Source of the DNA: Tilletiaria anomala UBC 951
Taxonomy: Eukaryota > Basidiomycota > Exobasidiomycetes > Georgefischeriales > Tilletiariaceae
Length of the DNA: 64,000 bases
Direction of reading: 5' to 3'
Assembly: GCF_000711695.1 (NCBI RefSeq)
Contig: NW_013546988.1
Location: forward strand, 62,001 to 126,000
Shown here: positions 22,213 through 32,714 of the stretch, piece by piece
Layout: each line of letters begins with the position of its first letter
How positions within the stretch are numbered: position 1 is the stretch's first letter
The notes under the pieces: model-generated
What the model was told of the DNA's origin: nothing
Databases searched by the model: none
The model's input: only the letters and a program-made list of their open reading frames with translations
Program-made: the position numbers and the translations under genes

Positions 22213-25200
22213 ATGGCGACCAAGGTGGTGTTTGCTCGTTTTTGGCGCTTCGACGAGCCTGCGGGGCTACATGCTCCCTTTCCGATGACAATCACCAGCC
22301 GCCTGACCGCAACCAGCGATCCGAGCGATCAGGCGGCGGCGCTGCGAGCGCTCGAGGAGTTTGTGCATCGTCTCTTCGTCTTTGAGATCCCTAGAAACTT
22401 CTTCATCCAGATGGGAGTGATCGGTATTTTCCTCCTGATCTCTTTCATGCTGGGAGGTGAGTGGATGCACAGGCCAGGACCTTCTCTCCTTGAAAGGAGT
22501 TGACGGTGCAACTTGCCTTCTTCGCAGCTTCGGTGGTCATACATCGGCTGATTCAAGGAAAGTTTTGGCTTTTCAAACTCATGCGCAAATCGGATGGGAC
22601 GTACGTCGTGGTCAGTTTTTCACATGACCCACGGCTCGGCCTCTTGATCCGTCCAATCTGACGCCTTCCTTCCCTCTGCGCACAGCCGAATGCCTTCAAC
22701 AACTTCTTGATATTCAAAGGCATCTTTACAATCATCTGGATCTTGCTCACCATTGCCATCTATCTCTGCTACGACCGTCGCTTCGGCCACCTGCAGCACA
22801 ACATCGTCATTTTGAGCGCGGGCACGTGGATCCCTCTCATCTTCGGGGCCACCTTTTGCGGCTGGGGCACCTTTTACGCAGCCCCCGGCGCTCTTGAGGG
22901 CGACTTTGTCACGCAGCGCAATTCTTTATGGAGGAACCTGAAGCCATACCTGATCAACACCATCGCGTTCGGCTCGCCAGTACTCCTCATTGCCAGCACT
23001 CTGGCCCCCGCCTCCGTGGCACAGCGCAAGCTCAGCCACGCATTCGACGACTATCAGTCTTGGTCCGCGCAAACGCTCACATTGGCAAACGCCTCTGCCG
23101 CCCTGCCACAGCAAGACCTCGACAACCTCTTGTCCCGTGCCAGCGGCATCTGGGACGTGCAAGCCAACGCATTCGGTTTGCTGGGTGTCACCTACCTCAT
23201 CTGGTCAGTATGGACAGGCATCTTCACATTGTTCTACGCGCTCGGCGCCGGCTGGCTCGTCCTTGTGCTCTTTCGGGAGCTCAGGACGCAGCACAGGCTC
23301 CTTAATGCTATGCAAAAGAAGCATCAGCAGGACGAAAAGCGTCAGAAGCAGGAAGCGCTGCGAGAGAAGTGGCGCACCTCGTCTGTGATCACACCCGCAT
23401 CGCCCACGCTTGTCAACCCTGACTGGCGACCGCTCCCGGCCCCAGGTCAAGGCACGGACTCGCTGCTCTTCGCTCTGCTGAGCGAAGGCACAAAGGCCGC
23501 AGACCCAACTGATCTCGAAAATCCCATGGATCAGGCTCCGAGCCGGCCGTGGTCGCCCAAGGAAGTCTTTTTCCCTCGACTTCAGAAGGAAGCGAGAAAG
23601 CGAGCTACGCGACGCATCACCTCCACCGACACGCCGTTTGCTCGCTTCCACCATATGCGACGATGCTTCCTCAGCCTGGCAATCCTGTATTTTGGCGTCC
23701 TTTGCGGCGCTACCCTCTACTTGGTTATCACCAGCCGGCTCGGCAGCCAGATGTTCAGCGCTGCACTCCAGGGTCCCACAGCCACCACGCGACTCATTTA
23801 CAGCAGCTATCTACCAGCAGCTTGGGGCGCCTGTGTCTTTGGCCTCTTGACGATCGGCAGTATCTTTGTTCGCGACCTCGACCCAGCGTCGGCGCCACGG
23901 CTGTCGTGCGATCGACGCAAGCAAGGAAACGCACATGAGCCGGCGCAAAACGACAGTGAGCGAGCTGGACAACACAGACGGAGCAACATCTTCATAGCTG
24001 GCTTCGCCAAGTATAACAGCACGTCCATGGGCTCAGACATACATCGGAATGGATCGTCAAACATTCGGAAATTGTGCTCGCAACGAGACACGGTGACGAG
24101 CCGGACTGGGGCGCCAACGTCCGACTCTTGCACGTCGCCGCCGCCACCCCTTACACCGATTATCCCACGCTCCTCGGACGAGCAAGGCATGCGATGGGAC
24201 GGCTCGCAGGTCTTGAGCTTGAGTCCAAGGCGCAGCCGGGAGGCCCAATCAGTCGGTTCCAGCAGACAGATTCGTTTGCGGAAGGAGACGTTGACTAGGG
24301 TGGACAACACCGCTGGCATGATAGTGTGCAGCTCTGCTATGCCTGAAATGGCCGAGCACAGAGGGTCGACTTCGACGGTCCGCCGCAAGACCGTCTACTC
24401 TCCGATACCGTTTGGTCCCATACGAGCGCCTGCTCGACTGGATGTGCGGCTATGGGTACTAGAGCGCTCGCCTCCACCCGTCCCTCCTTACATTCCGTCC
24501 ATGGCTGAGCCTCGTCAGAGCTTGGGAGACCTGCACAGCGGCGTCGTCTACGCAGGCGAGGATAACTTTGAATCGTCCACATCCAGTTTCCTACCATCTA
24601 TCACGGCTTCGACTAGCGTAACGAAGCATCTTCAACCGTTCCGTGCAGCTTCTTTGACAAGTCTTTCTAGCGCAGAGCCAAGTAGTCCGGAGAGCATCAA
24701 CAACTTGTTGAGAGACGGCACCACACCACGTCGGAGCAAGACTTCGACATGGGTCTTACGAGAACTGGCCGACATGGATAGGGCGCGCGCCACGATGGGT
24801 CTGGAGCCTTTGCCTAGGCGATCGAGTCGCGCCGGCACTTCATCTTTAGTGTCAGCAGCGGAAGGGAACCCTTGCGCAAGCTCTTTGCTGGAAGGGATTG
24901 CTCCGCGTCGAATGGCATTTGCCAAGATGCGCAGCCAGCCACACCTCTCTGCTGACATTGGTGAACACGTTCTTGGTGCCACCACGACTGCTTCGAGCAG
25001 TCTGGAGATACCACGAGCTTCCCTGCGACGCGCGTCGGATCAATGGTTGCGACCGGTCTCACAGGCGCTCTCGCCACAATTCAAGGGCTGGAACATCTTG
25101 CACGATTATTCACTTGCCTCTCCATTTATTCAGACATCCAGCTTCAATGCCGCAGATGAAGATGCCGATCAGCGGCCTCTGACACCCTTATCACCGCGAC

Positions 25201-25310
25201 TGAAGCGACCTCGCTTGCCATCGATCTATGGTTCGCCTGTTCTGGGGGCTCGCCACGTCTCGAAGGCAGACAGGGAAGCAACACGATCGCGACCACCAAC
25301 CGTCCATTGA
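22213..25310 (+). CDS. Seven-TM receptor-like membrane protein with long Ser-rich tail
   Basis: Unidentified polytopic protein of about 983 residues. Exons are 22213-22456, 22528-22610 and 22686-25310. Hydrophobic segments I can count: TM1 GVIGIFLLISFMLG in exon 1, then FTIIWILLTIAIYLC, LSAGTWIPLIFGATFCGW, INTIAFGSPVLLIASTLAP, a long GVTYLIWSVWTGIFTLFYAL region, LAILYFGVLCGATLYLVI and WGACVFGLLTIGSIFV. Between the fifth and sixth lies a loop of about 120 residues that begins with a charged, probably coiled helix (NAMQKKHQQDEKRQKQEAL). After the last TM comes a roughly 500-residue, Ser/Thr/Arg/Pro-rich tail. This layout resembles a GPCR, but I see no diagnostic receptor motif. Frame is kept at both introns. 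Confidence 0.75.
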
Positions 25311-25900
25311 TTCGACCTCAATCGCCAGGAATCGCATTCTGATTTTCGCCTGCATCATCTATGGAGGCTATCTGCCCCGATAAGATCACTCAGCGCCGTC
25401 TCTCAAAGTACTTGCCACTGATCCACTTCTGGTTGAGACCTGCGCGATGGACACGCCTGCTTTTTCAATCACCCCTTCTGCAAGCTCTTTAGCATCAGTA
25501 TTCCCGCGCTTAGACACCTTCCAAAAGCAACTTGGATATAATATTTGTACAGCATCATTCGGCGTGGGCCGACAGCAATACCGCACTCCAGCTACCAGCC
25601 AGGTTCAATCGCACAACGCTCAAAGCTTACATCATCGCATTAGTTAAAGTCGCACACATGTATGTAAAAGCACTGCTAATACTTAGGAAACATTAGTGGC
25701 GCGTGACGACATTGGTACCATGGAGCAAGACTGCATCAAGCGGCATCGTTAGCATTGTGACATGAATACGATCAAAGCAATGATGCAAACTCTAAACGCA
25801 AATGAAGCAAGCAAAGCACCGTAGTCGGAACGACGGTATTTGGATAAGGAGCATATGTGACGGGTTGTAAATGTTCCAAGCAGCGACTCTGACTGTATGT
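25311..25900. other. Convergent 3' flanks
   Basis: 590 bases between the stop of the seven-TM gene and the stop of the thioesterase gene. I see nothing coding or repetitive. Confidence 0.4.
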
Positions 25901-26962
25901 CTAATTGAGGAACTCTTGAATAATCTGCCTGTTGATGAACTTGGCAAACCGTGGCTCCACAAAAATGGCATGAGCCTCGGCCAGAACTTGGCCACTCATG
26001 TCCTTCAATTGTCCGCGCACGACAGCCTTGCGTCCCTTGGCTTCTACAAGGAACGATTCGACACGAACAAATTGGTCCGCCATGGTGGGTTTGCAATAGT
26101 CGATCTCGAGGCGGGCCGTGACGCCTACGTTAGAGGGAAGCGCATGAAAAGCAGTGCGTGCGAGCGCTTCGTCAAAGATGGTCGCGATCAAGCCGCCGTG
26201 GATGACCCCGTCATGACCACAAACGGAGCGCCCAAGGTGCATGATGGCAATGGCGTCTCCTATTGCTCCGCCCTCCACTCGGGCCCCGTGTTCAGTTTTT
26301 GTGAAGACAAGAGGCGGCGTTGCAACCATCCCGGGTCCCCGCAGAGTGCCGGCAGTCAGGGAATGGCGCCTCCGCTCTTCTGGATAACGAGCGTAAGGCC
26401 TGCTGGCTTTGTAATGCGCTTCCATCAAGCCTTCCTGCACCACCGAGACGGGCTGAGCTGGAGATGTCGGTTGCGTTGGTGGCGCTGGACTTGCGCGCAA
26501 CCCGATTTCTCGCGTTAGCGGCAAGCGAAGCAAATGCTCTTCGATCTTATCCATTTGCGCTTGTCCTTCGGGAGAAGCTCGGTCAGGACGTGGCGGAGCT
26601 GGATCCGGAAATGCAAGTTTGACCAGCGCAGGAGGGTAGATGGAGCCAGCTGCGTAACTTCCGGCGGCAACAGCGAAGATGAGAGCGAGCAGAGAGAAGG
26701 CGCCAAGCCCCCTTGACTCTGTGGCACCGCTTGCATGTGGCGCTGCGTTTGTTGAATAAGTATGACTCCATAGTTGGCCTCCATTTGAAATACCCAAGCG
26801 GGAGGTAGCGCGTGCAGGGGCCGTTCTTGTCCATGGTGTACCCGAGAGAGTGCCTGTGCCCTCAGGGCGACGGGGATGATTCGCCTGAAGCCATCTCGCC
26901 GGAGAGGAGGCCAGCTCCCGCAACGGCGCGAGGCATCTAAAGCAGGATACAAAGCCACGCAT
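25901..26962 (-). CDS. Hot-dog fold thioesterase-like protein, probably mitochondrial membrane
   Basis: A 353-residue intronless frame starting at ATG 26962. The N-terminal 80 residues are Arg/Ser/Ala-rich without acids, as in a mitochondrial presequence. One hydrophobic segment near residues 85-110 (LGAFSLLALIFAVAAGSYAA) follows. The C-terminal half has the 4HBT/PaaI pattern: GVIHGGLIATIFDEALA (HGG plus catalytic-helix acid), then ARLEIDYCKPT and QVLAEAHAIFVEPR. Fungal homologues of this arrangement are acyl-thioester hydrolase-like proteins such as yeast Fmp10; substrate unknown. Pro-rich linkers lie between the TM segment and the enzyme domain. Confidence 0.8.
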   Translation of the reverse strand: MRGFVSCFRCLAPLRELASSPARWLQANHPRRPEGTGTLSGTPWTRTAPARATSRLGISNGGQLWSHTYSTNAAPHASGATESRGLGAFSLLALIFAVAAGSYAAGSIYPPALVKLAFPDPAPPRPDRASPEGQAQMDKIEEHLLRLPLTREIGLRASPAPPTQPTSPAQPVSVVQEGLMEAHYKASRPYARYPEERRRHSLTAGTLRGPGMVATPPLVFTKTEHGARVEGGAIGDAIAIMHLGRSVCGHDGVIHGGLIATIFDEALARTAFHALPSNVGVTARLEIDYCKPTMADQFVRVESFLVEAKGRKAVVRGQLKDMSGQVLAEAHAIFVEPRFAKFINRQIIQEFLN

Positions 26963-27457
26963 TGCGCACTGGCTTGAGCAGATGGACTGTGATAAACAAA
27001 ATTGTGGTCAAAGGAGAGAAGTTGTGACCGTGAAGAAATGATGCTGGCTGAAGTCGAGCTCTCCTAAGAAGATGAGCTCACAGCGTCTCCCTGGACTTTG
27101 GTCGAATGAGATTTCTTCGCCCGGTTATTATGGCCGAAGCGGATCTCGCGTCAACGATGCAGTGAGGCAACAGCATCTCCGGCAACCCTGTCTATACTCT
27201 CGACCTCCCCAAAGATTGACCAGTGGACTGTGTAGCCTTTGTTATTCCTCAATTATCAACAGGTGACGGCTAAACCGCCGCAGGAAGAGCTTGCAGAGCA
27301 GAGCTTCAGATAAATATCGGGGCGCCTACGAGAGACTAGCACTTCAGTGAAGTGCAACGCTTTGCGCGGGTTGCCATTTTGTCAAGCCTACCCTCACACG
27401 CTCTAGGCTGCTCGATAGTAAGAACACAGAGCTAGTGGGGCGCCGCAACGTGCAAGC
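26963..27457. promoter_or_regulatory. Divergent promoter region, thioesterase / AKR1
   Basis: 495 bases between two outward-facing start codons. No clear TATA box and no coding signal. Confidence 0.4.
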
Positions 27458-29900
27458 ATGGCGAGCCCTGGCGCTGCGCCGGGCACCTTTAGCTCGTCCC
27501 TCGGCGCCAAAGCATCGCAGCCGGTCATTACGCTCGTTGACCCATTAGCGGCGGACGGCGAAGCTGGTCACGGTGCATCTTGGACAGACGCGTCATTTGG
27601 GCAGCAGCCGCCGTCACCAGGCATTGTCCCACCGTCACGACCTGAAACGCCGACGACAATACATTCTGCTGCCCAAAGGGGAGACTTGGCGACCATCAAG
27701 TCCCTCATCGAGAGCGGTAGGGCGACCGCGCAGGATAGAGATGAGGAAGGGATCACGCCGTTGCACTGGGCATCGATCAATGCGCAGCTGCCCGTTTGCG
27801 TCTACCTGCTTGATCAGGGTGCCGATGTCGACGCTCTCGGAGGCGAGCTTGTTGCCAGTCCACTGCAGTGGGCTGCCCGATCCGGTCACATCTATATCAT
27901 TCATCTGCTCTTAAGCAGAGGCGCAGACCCGCTGCTCAAAGATGCGCAAGGATTCAACAGCTTACACCTCGTCACGCATTCTTCCGCCGTCATGCCGCTT
28001 GTCTACTTGCTGCAACAACCAGCTTTCGGCTCGCATGCAGAGAGCAATGATCGCGATGCCCTCCCTAACAAAGACGAGGGCATTGATGCGGAGGATGCCC
28101 AAGGGCACACGGCGCTTATGTGGGCCGCATACCAAGGTGATGCTATTTCCGTCGAATTACTCATTTTGCACGGGGCCTCTCTCTACACACAAGACCATCT
28201 CGGGCTCAGCCCGATGCACTGGGCCGTTGTCAAGGGCAATAGGCTTTGCATTCGGCAGCTCGCGGTAGCTGGAGCTGATATGAGCATGAAGCAGAATGAA
28301 GGCAAGACCCCAAGAGAAATGGCAATCGAATTGAAGTCCTTACCTTCGCTCGAGAAGGCACTTGCCGATGCAGGATATTGCGCAGATGGCAGCAAGCGGC
28401 GGGGGCCACTGAATCCACGCAACACCAAGGTCGCCATCTTGCTCCTACCCTTCTTCTTCCTCGGGTTGATCTTTTGGACGTTTTCCATCTTGCCGTGGTA
28501 CACCGGTCTTCTGCTTGCGATGGCAGAATTCTTTTGCATGCATCATATTATTACTCGGGTGCTGCTAGACCCCCAAGAGGCAGAATTTATGCAGAAGTCG
28601 CCTTACTTTCTGGCGATTGTCAGCGACAGTATCGCTTGGGTCGGGATAGAATGGGGTGTCAAGCTCGTCAGAGGTAAGTGCTGAAAGCTTGCGTTCTGAA
28701 TCTTTCTCTGATGTTACCATCTCGCATACACGCTCAGGCACGCCCGGATTGGCGATCTGGAACCTCTTCTTCTTTATCGTCTTCCTTCTCTGCAGTTGGA
28801 ACCTTCTCCTCGCGGCAAGCATGGAGCCTGGCTATGCGCTGCAACCGCAGACCGAGACGGAAAGGCGGCTGCTTGTCGAACAGCTTTTGGAAGAGTACAA
28901 GCTCAACGGGCAAAACTTCTGCGTCATCTGCATGTGCAGACGTCCGTTAAGATCGAAGCATTGCAAGCTCTGCAAGCGATGCGTCGCCCGACACGACCAC
29001 CATTGCCCCTGGGTGTCGAATTGCATCGGCGCAGAGAACCACCGACAGTTCCTCGTCTTCATTGCTTCGCTCGTCGTCGGCATCATAATCTTCCTCTACC
29101 TGAGTTATGCCTATTACGCCGCCAACTTACCAGCCGACACGTTACCCGTCTCCAGCTGCATCTTACCCGCTTCAATATGCGCAGCCACATCATGGGACAC
29201 GTTCCTTTTTGCGACAAGTGCATGGGCAGCGCTACAGCTCATCTGGACAATCATCCTGCTTGGCGCGCAATTATTGCAGATTTCGCGGCAAATGACCACA
29301 TTAGAAGTCAGCAATCTAGGTCGCTACGGTTACATGGGTGGGAAAGGCGGCAGCTCGATGGTCACGCAGTCCAATTTCATGGCGCAGCGCGCAGCCGCAC
29401 TTGGCGCTGCTGGCAGTCTCGCTGCTGCAGCCGGCGGGCATGAAGATAGCGATGGAGACGGAGTGGCCGGCCGGGGGAGCCACGGTGCTCATGGCGGTCA
29501 CCGCGGCGGCAAGCGTTGCTTCCTTGACGTTCTCTGCGGCGCCAGCAACTGCCTGCTTAGCGTCGTCGGACTGGACCTCTACACACGCGGGAAAGCCGGT
29601 GAAGGTCTGAAGCGCGCATCCGCCGCCGGAAATCCATTCGACAAGGGTGTGCTCGCGAATTGCAAAGACTTCTGGACGCGCGGTCGCGAGCTTGGGGTGC
29701 GGTACGAAGAGCTGTATGACATTCCAGTCGGCGGGTTCCAAAGCTCTTCCTACGCCTCAGCTTCAGCAGTTCGCCTCCCGGACGATGGACCAGGCGGCAC
29801 GGGCCGTCGCTGGAGCATGTGGAGCGGTCTGAAGCAGGGGCTGGGAGGGCGTGGCAGCCGTGCTCGCGGAGAATACGAAGCAGTCTCAGATCAAGCATGA
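27458..29900 (+). CDS. AKR1: Akr1-type palmitoyltransferase (ankyrin repeats + DHHC)
   Basis: Protein S-acyltransferase of Golgi and endosome membranes; yeast Akr1 palmitoylates Yck kinases. Exons 27458-28673 and 28738-29900 join in phase (CTC GTC AGA G|GC), about 792 residues. Residues 65-310 hold five or six ankyrin repeats ([54 protein letters not shown]). Paired TM segments follow before and after the intron. The Cys-rich domain [15 protein letters not shown] ends in [12 protein letters not shown] near residue 495, so the active site is a canonical DHHC where budding-yeast Akr1 has DHYC. Further TM segments and a [11 protein letters not shown] stretch (TTxE-like motif) follow, then a Gly/Ala/His-rich insertion and a Ser-rich tail. 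Confidence 0.92.
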
Positions 29901-30598
29901 AGCATGTACCTTCCCCCGACCATGCACGGACATTTCGCATACGTTCACAATTGCACAAGCCATGGCAAAGGGTACTGTATCATAATCAAGGTTTTAGAGA
30001 CCGTGTACTATGCACAGTGGCGTTGAATAGGCCAAGAGGGCAATGATTGATCATGTCCCTTGGCAACGAAGAAGCCATGACGGATCACGTATTGGACGAA
30101 GCGACAAGAGAAATGGTGCGCGTGCGTGCCGGTGTGCAACCGGAAGACCGTCAGGGAATGGGCGGCAAAGATGCGGAAAGGAGGCAATGATGTTGGAGCG
30201 GCTAGGTTGTGCGTCTGTGCTGCAGCAGCAGAGCAGTTAGAGGCGCACCGAAAGAATGCGTAGAAGCAAGTGTAGCTAAAGGAAGGCAGATGGCGGGGTC
30301 TGTTTGGCGACATGCGTCTTTATTTGCCTCCATGCAGGCACAATCGCACGCGAGGTGAGACGTGTACGTTCTTGTCGCCATGAATAATCTATTATGTTAA
30401 ATGGAGGAGAGAAGACACCACCTGCCGAGTATGGTTGAATGAATGGACCGATTTGATGAAGAGGCGGTGATACCCACATTGTCCAAGTGATGCAAGAATG
30501 AGAACGGAAGGTGAATACCAAGACCAAGATGAAGGCGATCCTGGAGGCGCAGATGCTGAGAGTCGGTCGGATCGGTGGAGAAATTGACTGTCTCCTCC
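29901..30598. other. Convergent 3' flanks
   Basis: About 700 bases between the AKR1 stop and the stop of the Kre9/Knh1-like gene. No gene, repeat or structured element recognised. Confidence 0.4.
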
Positions 30599-32714
30599 TT
30601 ACAGCCCGGCGTCAGTGTGGACCTTAGGCCGCCCTCGCTCGACAGCCTTGAGATCCTTGCCTTCGCTGGCGAGTTCGTCGCGCAGCAGGCCCGTTGCGAC
30701 CGCCTCCTCAGCGCCGGAGGCATCCGCGCCGAGGCCTGTGCCCGCATCACTGGCACCAGCGCCGATCCCACCGTCAGCGTCGAAATCCGTCTCGTTCGGG
30801 CTGTTCTGGCCGCTGCCAAACACAGCGCCAGTAAACTCAGGCTTGCGGAGAGCGTTGCGGAAGGCATCGGCCATGCGTGTCGCTTCGTCCGAGGAGAACG
30901 GGTGCGAGTCGTGGCTGGAGCGGGAGGACCGCGACCAGCCTGCCGCGCCGCCCGCTGCTCCGAGTCCTGCTACTCCAGCACCGGCGACTGCGGCGTCGCC
31001 CGCGGCAGTGGCAGCGAGAGCAGCGTCATCCGACCCACGTGTGAGGGAGCCGTCGACGGCGTGCATCATCGGGCTGCTGCTGCCGTAGCTACCGCTATGC
31101 ACACGCTCCCTGCGCTTGCGCGCGGCCTTGGAGAGGAAGTAGGCGCCGACAAGCGCGCCGACGAGAGCGATAAAGCCAAAGACGACGATGAGCGCGATGG
31201 CGTAGCTGGGCAGCGCTAGATTGTCGCTGCTGCCTCTGGAGTTGCCGCTAAGGCTCAAGCCGTTCGCGGCGGCGGTCGCGGAGGCTGTGACGACAGCACC
31301 GTTGGGGAGCGTCGTGGTGAGCACGGCGGCAGCGGTCTGCGTGCCGCTGAGGCCTTCTGAGCGGAGGCTCGACTCAATCGATAGGCTAAGCTGAGAGACG
31401 ATCGACGCGGACGCGGACGCGACGGCGCGGCTGTCGGAAAGGGCGGCGGACGCGGACGAGAGCGACGCCGCAGCGGAAAGCGAAGAGGACGCGGCCTGTG
31501 CAGCGACGACGGATGCCGGGGGCGCCGTCTGAATCGCGCTGAACGTCGACAAGCGGCTGATCGTGTCCGAGTCGAGGCCAAGCCCAGCGGCGGTGATAAC
31601 AAAGTAGAAGGGCCAGCTCATATTCTGGCCCATCGACAACTCCTGCGCGCGCGGCCGGTCCGCCCACCATGGGTCGTTCGGCGAGAAGGACAGGCGGCCG
31701 AGGTTGTTGTCCAGCGAGAGCCAGGACGTCTGCATTTTATCTGTGTCTTGCCGGTACAGGTAGACGTCGACTGCGCCAATCTGTCGGAAGCGAGGGTAGT
31801 TGTTGTTCCAGATGAACTGGATCGGCAGCAGCAGCACCAAGAGTGGCGGTGATGAAGTAATCACAGGCAGAGGGAGCGTGTGCAAAGCTGTCAGCATACA
31901 GTCAGACAAACAAAAGCACAAACAACCAGGCACCCATCTGTCGCGATGAGCGCAGCAGCACATCATGCGATGCGCATACACTCACCTTGCTCCAGGATCC
32001 CTGTACGACCGTGGTATCTGACGTTGGGTAACAGCTGAGGACGTCATTACCTACGAAGCATTCGTTCTCTTGCGCCGTCTGGCGTTCGAGCATCATGCCC
32101 TCGTGGCCGCTATCGCGGAAGTACGGGCCGAGTAACTGCTCGCGTTGCTGTGCTTTTAATACCTCTTCGATTGCATGCTGCCCTCGCTTCTGCAGGAAGC
32201 CCTTATCCCGTTTTTTATTGCTGCTGATTCCATTGCTATTGCTGCTGCTGCTGCGACCTTTGCTTCTCCGCCGTTCTCGCTCGCTCTCCAACAGGGTGCG
32301 CTTGAGGGCGAGAACGTCGTTCTCGCTGCGCGCAAAGAAGGGCCCAGCAATCGTATCCTTGGACGAGGAGGCTGTGTTCCGCCGTCGGATGGCCACCTCG
32401 AGCTCGTCCTGCTGCAGGACGAGGTGCTCGATGCGGCTCCCGTCCGAGTCGTCGTGGAGGACGGCGGCGGACGTAGCTGCTCGTGTCGGCGCCGGCGCTG
32501 GTGGTGCTGGTGGTGCTGGTGGTGGGGATGGCATGTCGACGACTGGCTTTTGGGCAGCCTGTTGCTTTACTGCACGAATGGAAGCGGCGGTGTGCTGCTT
32601 CTGTAATCGGTTCGAGGATGGTGGTGACGACAAATTGTCGCGGTCCTCGAGGTACAACTGTACTTCTGCTGGCATGGCCAGCACGTTCCTTTCCGTCCCC
32701 TTTCTCTTTTCCAT
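30599..32714 (-). CDS. Kre9/Knh1-like ectodomain protein with one TM segment
   Basis: Predicted surface protein of about 648 residues. Exons 32714-31986 and 31816-30599; the in-phase acceptor is CCGATCCAG, giving QGSWSK|FIWNNNYP. The region CYPTSDTTVVQGSWSK, then VDVYLYRQDTDKMQTSW, NLGRLSFSPNDPWW and MSWPFYFVIT follows the pattern of fungal Ser-Thr-rich surface proteins with a Kre9/Knh1-like Ig fold (entry into wall-glucan biology is inference). It is followed by an Ala/Ser-rich stalk of about 120 residues, a TM segment (IALIVVFGFIALVGALVGAYF) with KAARKRRER after it, and a Gly/Ala-rich cytoplasmic tail. Oddly, the first 220 residues are charged, Lys/Arg/Ser-rich and lack a signal peptide. 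Either the start is wrong (a missed 5' exon) or the TM acts as a signal anchor. Confidence 0.65.
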
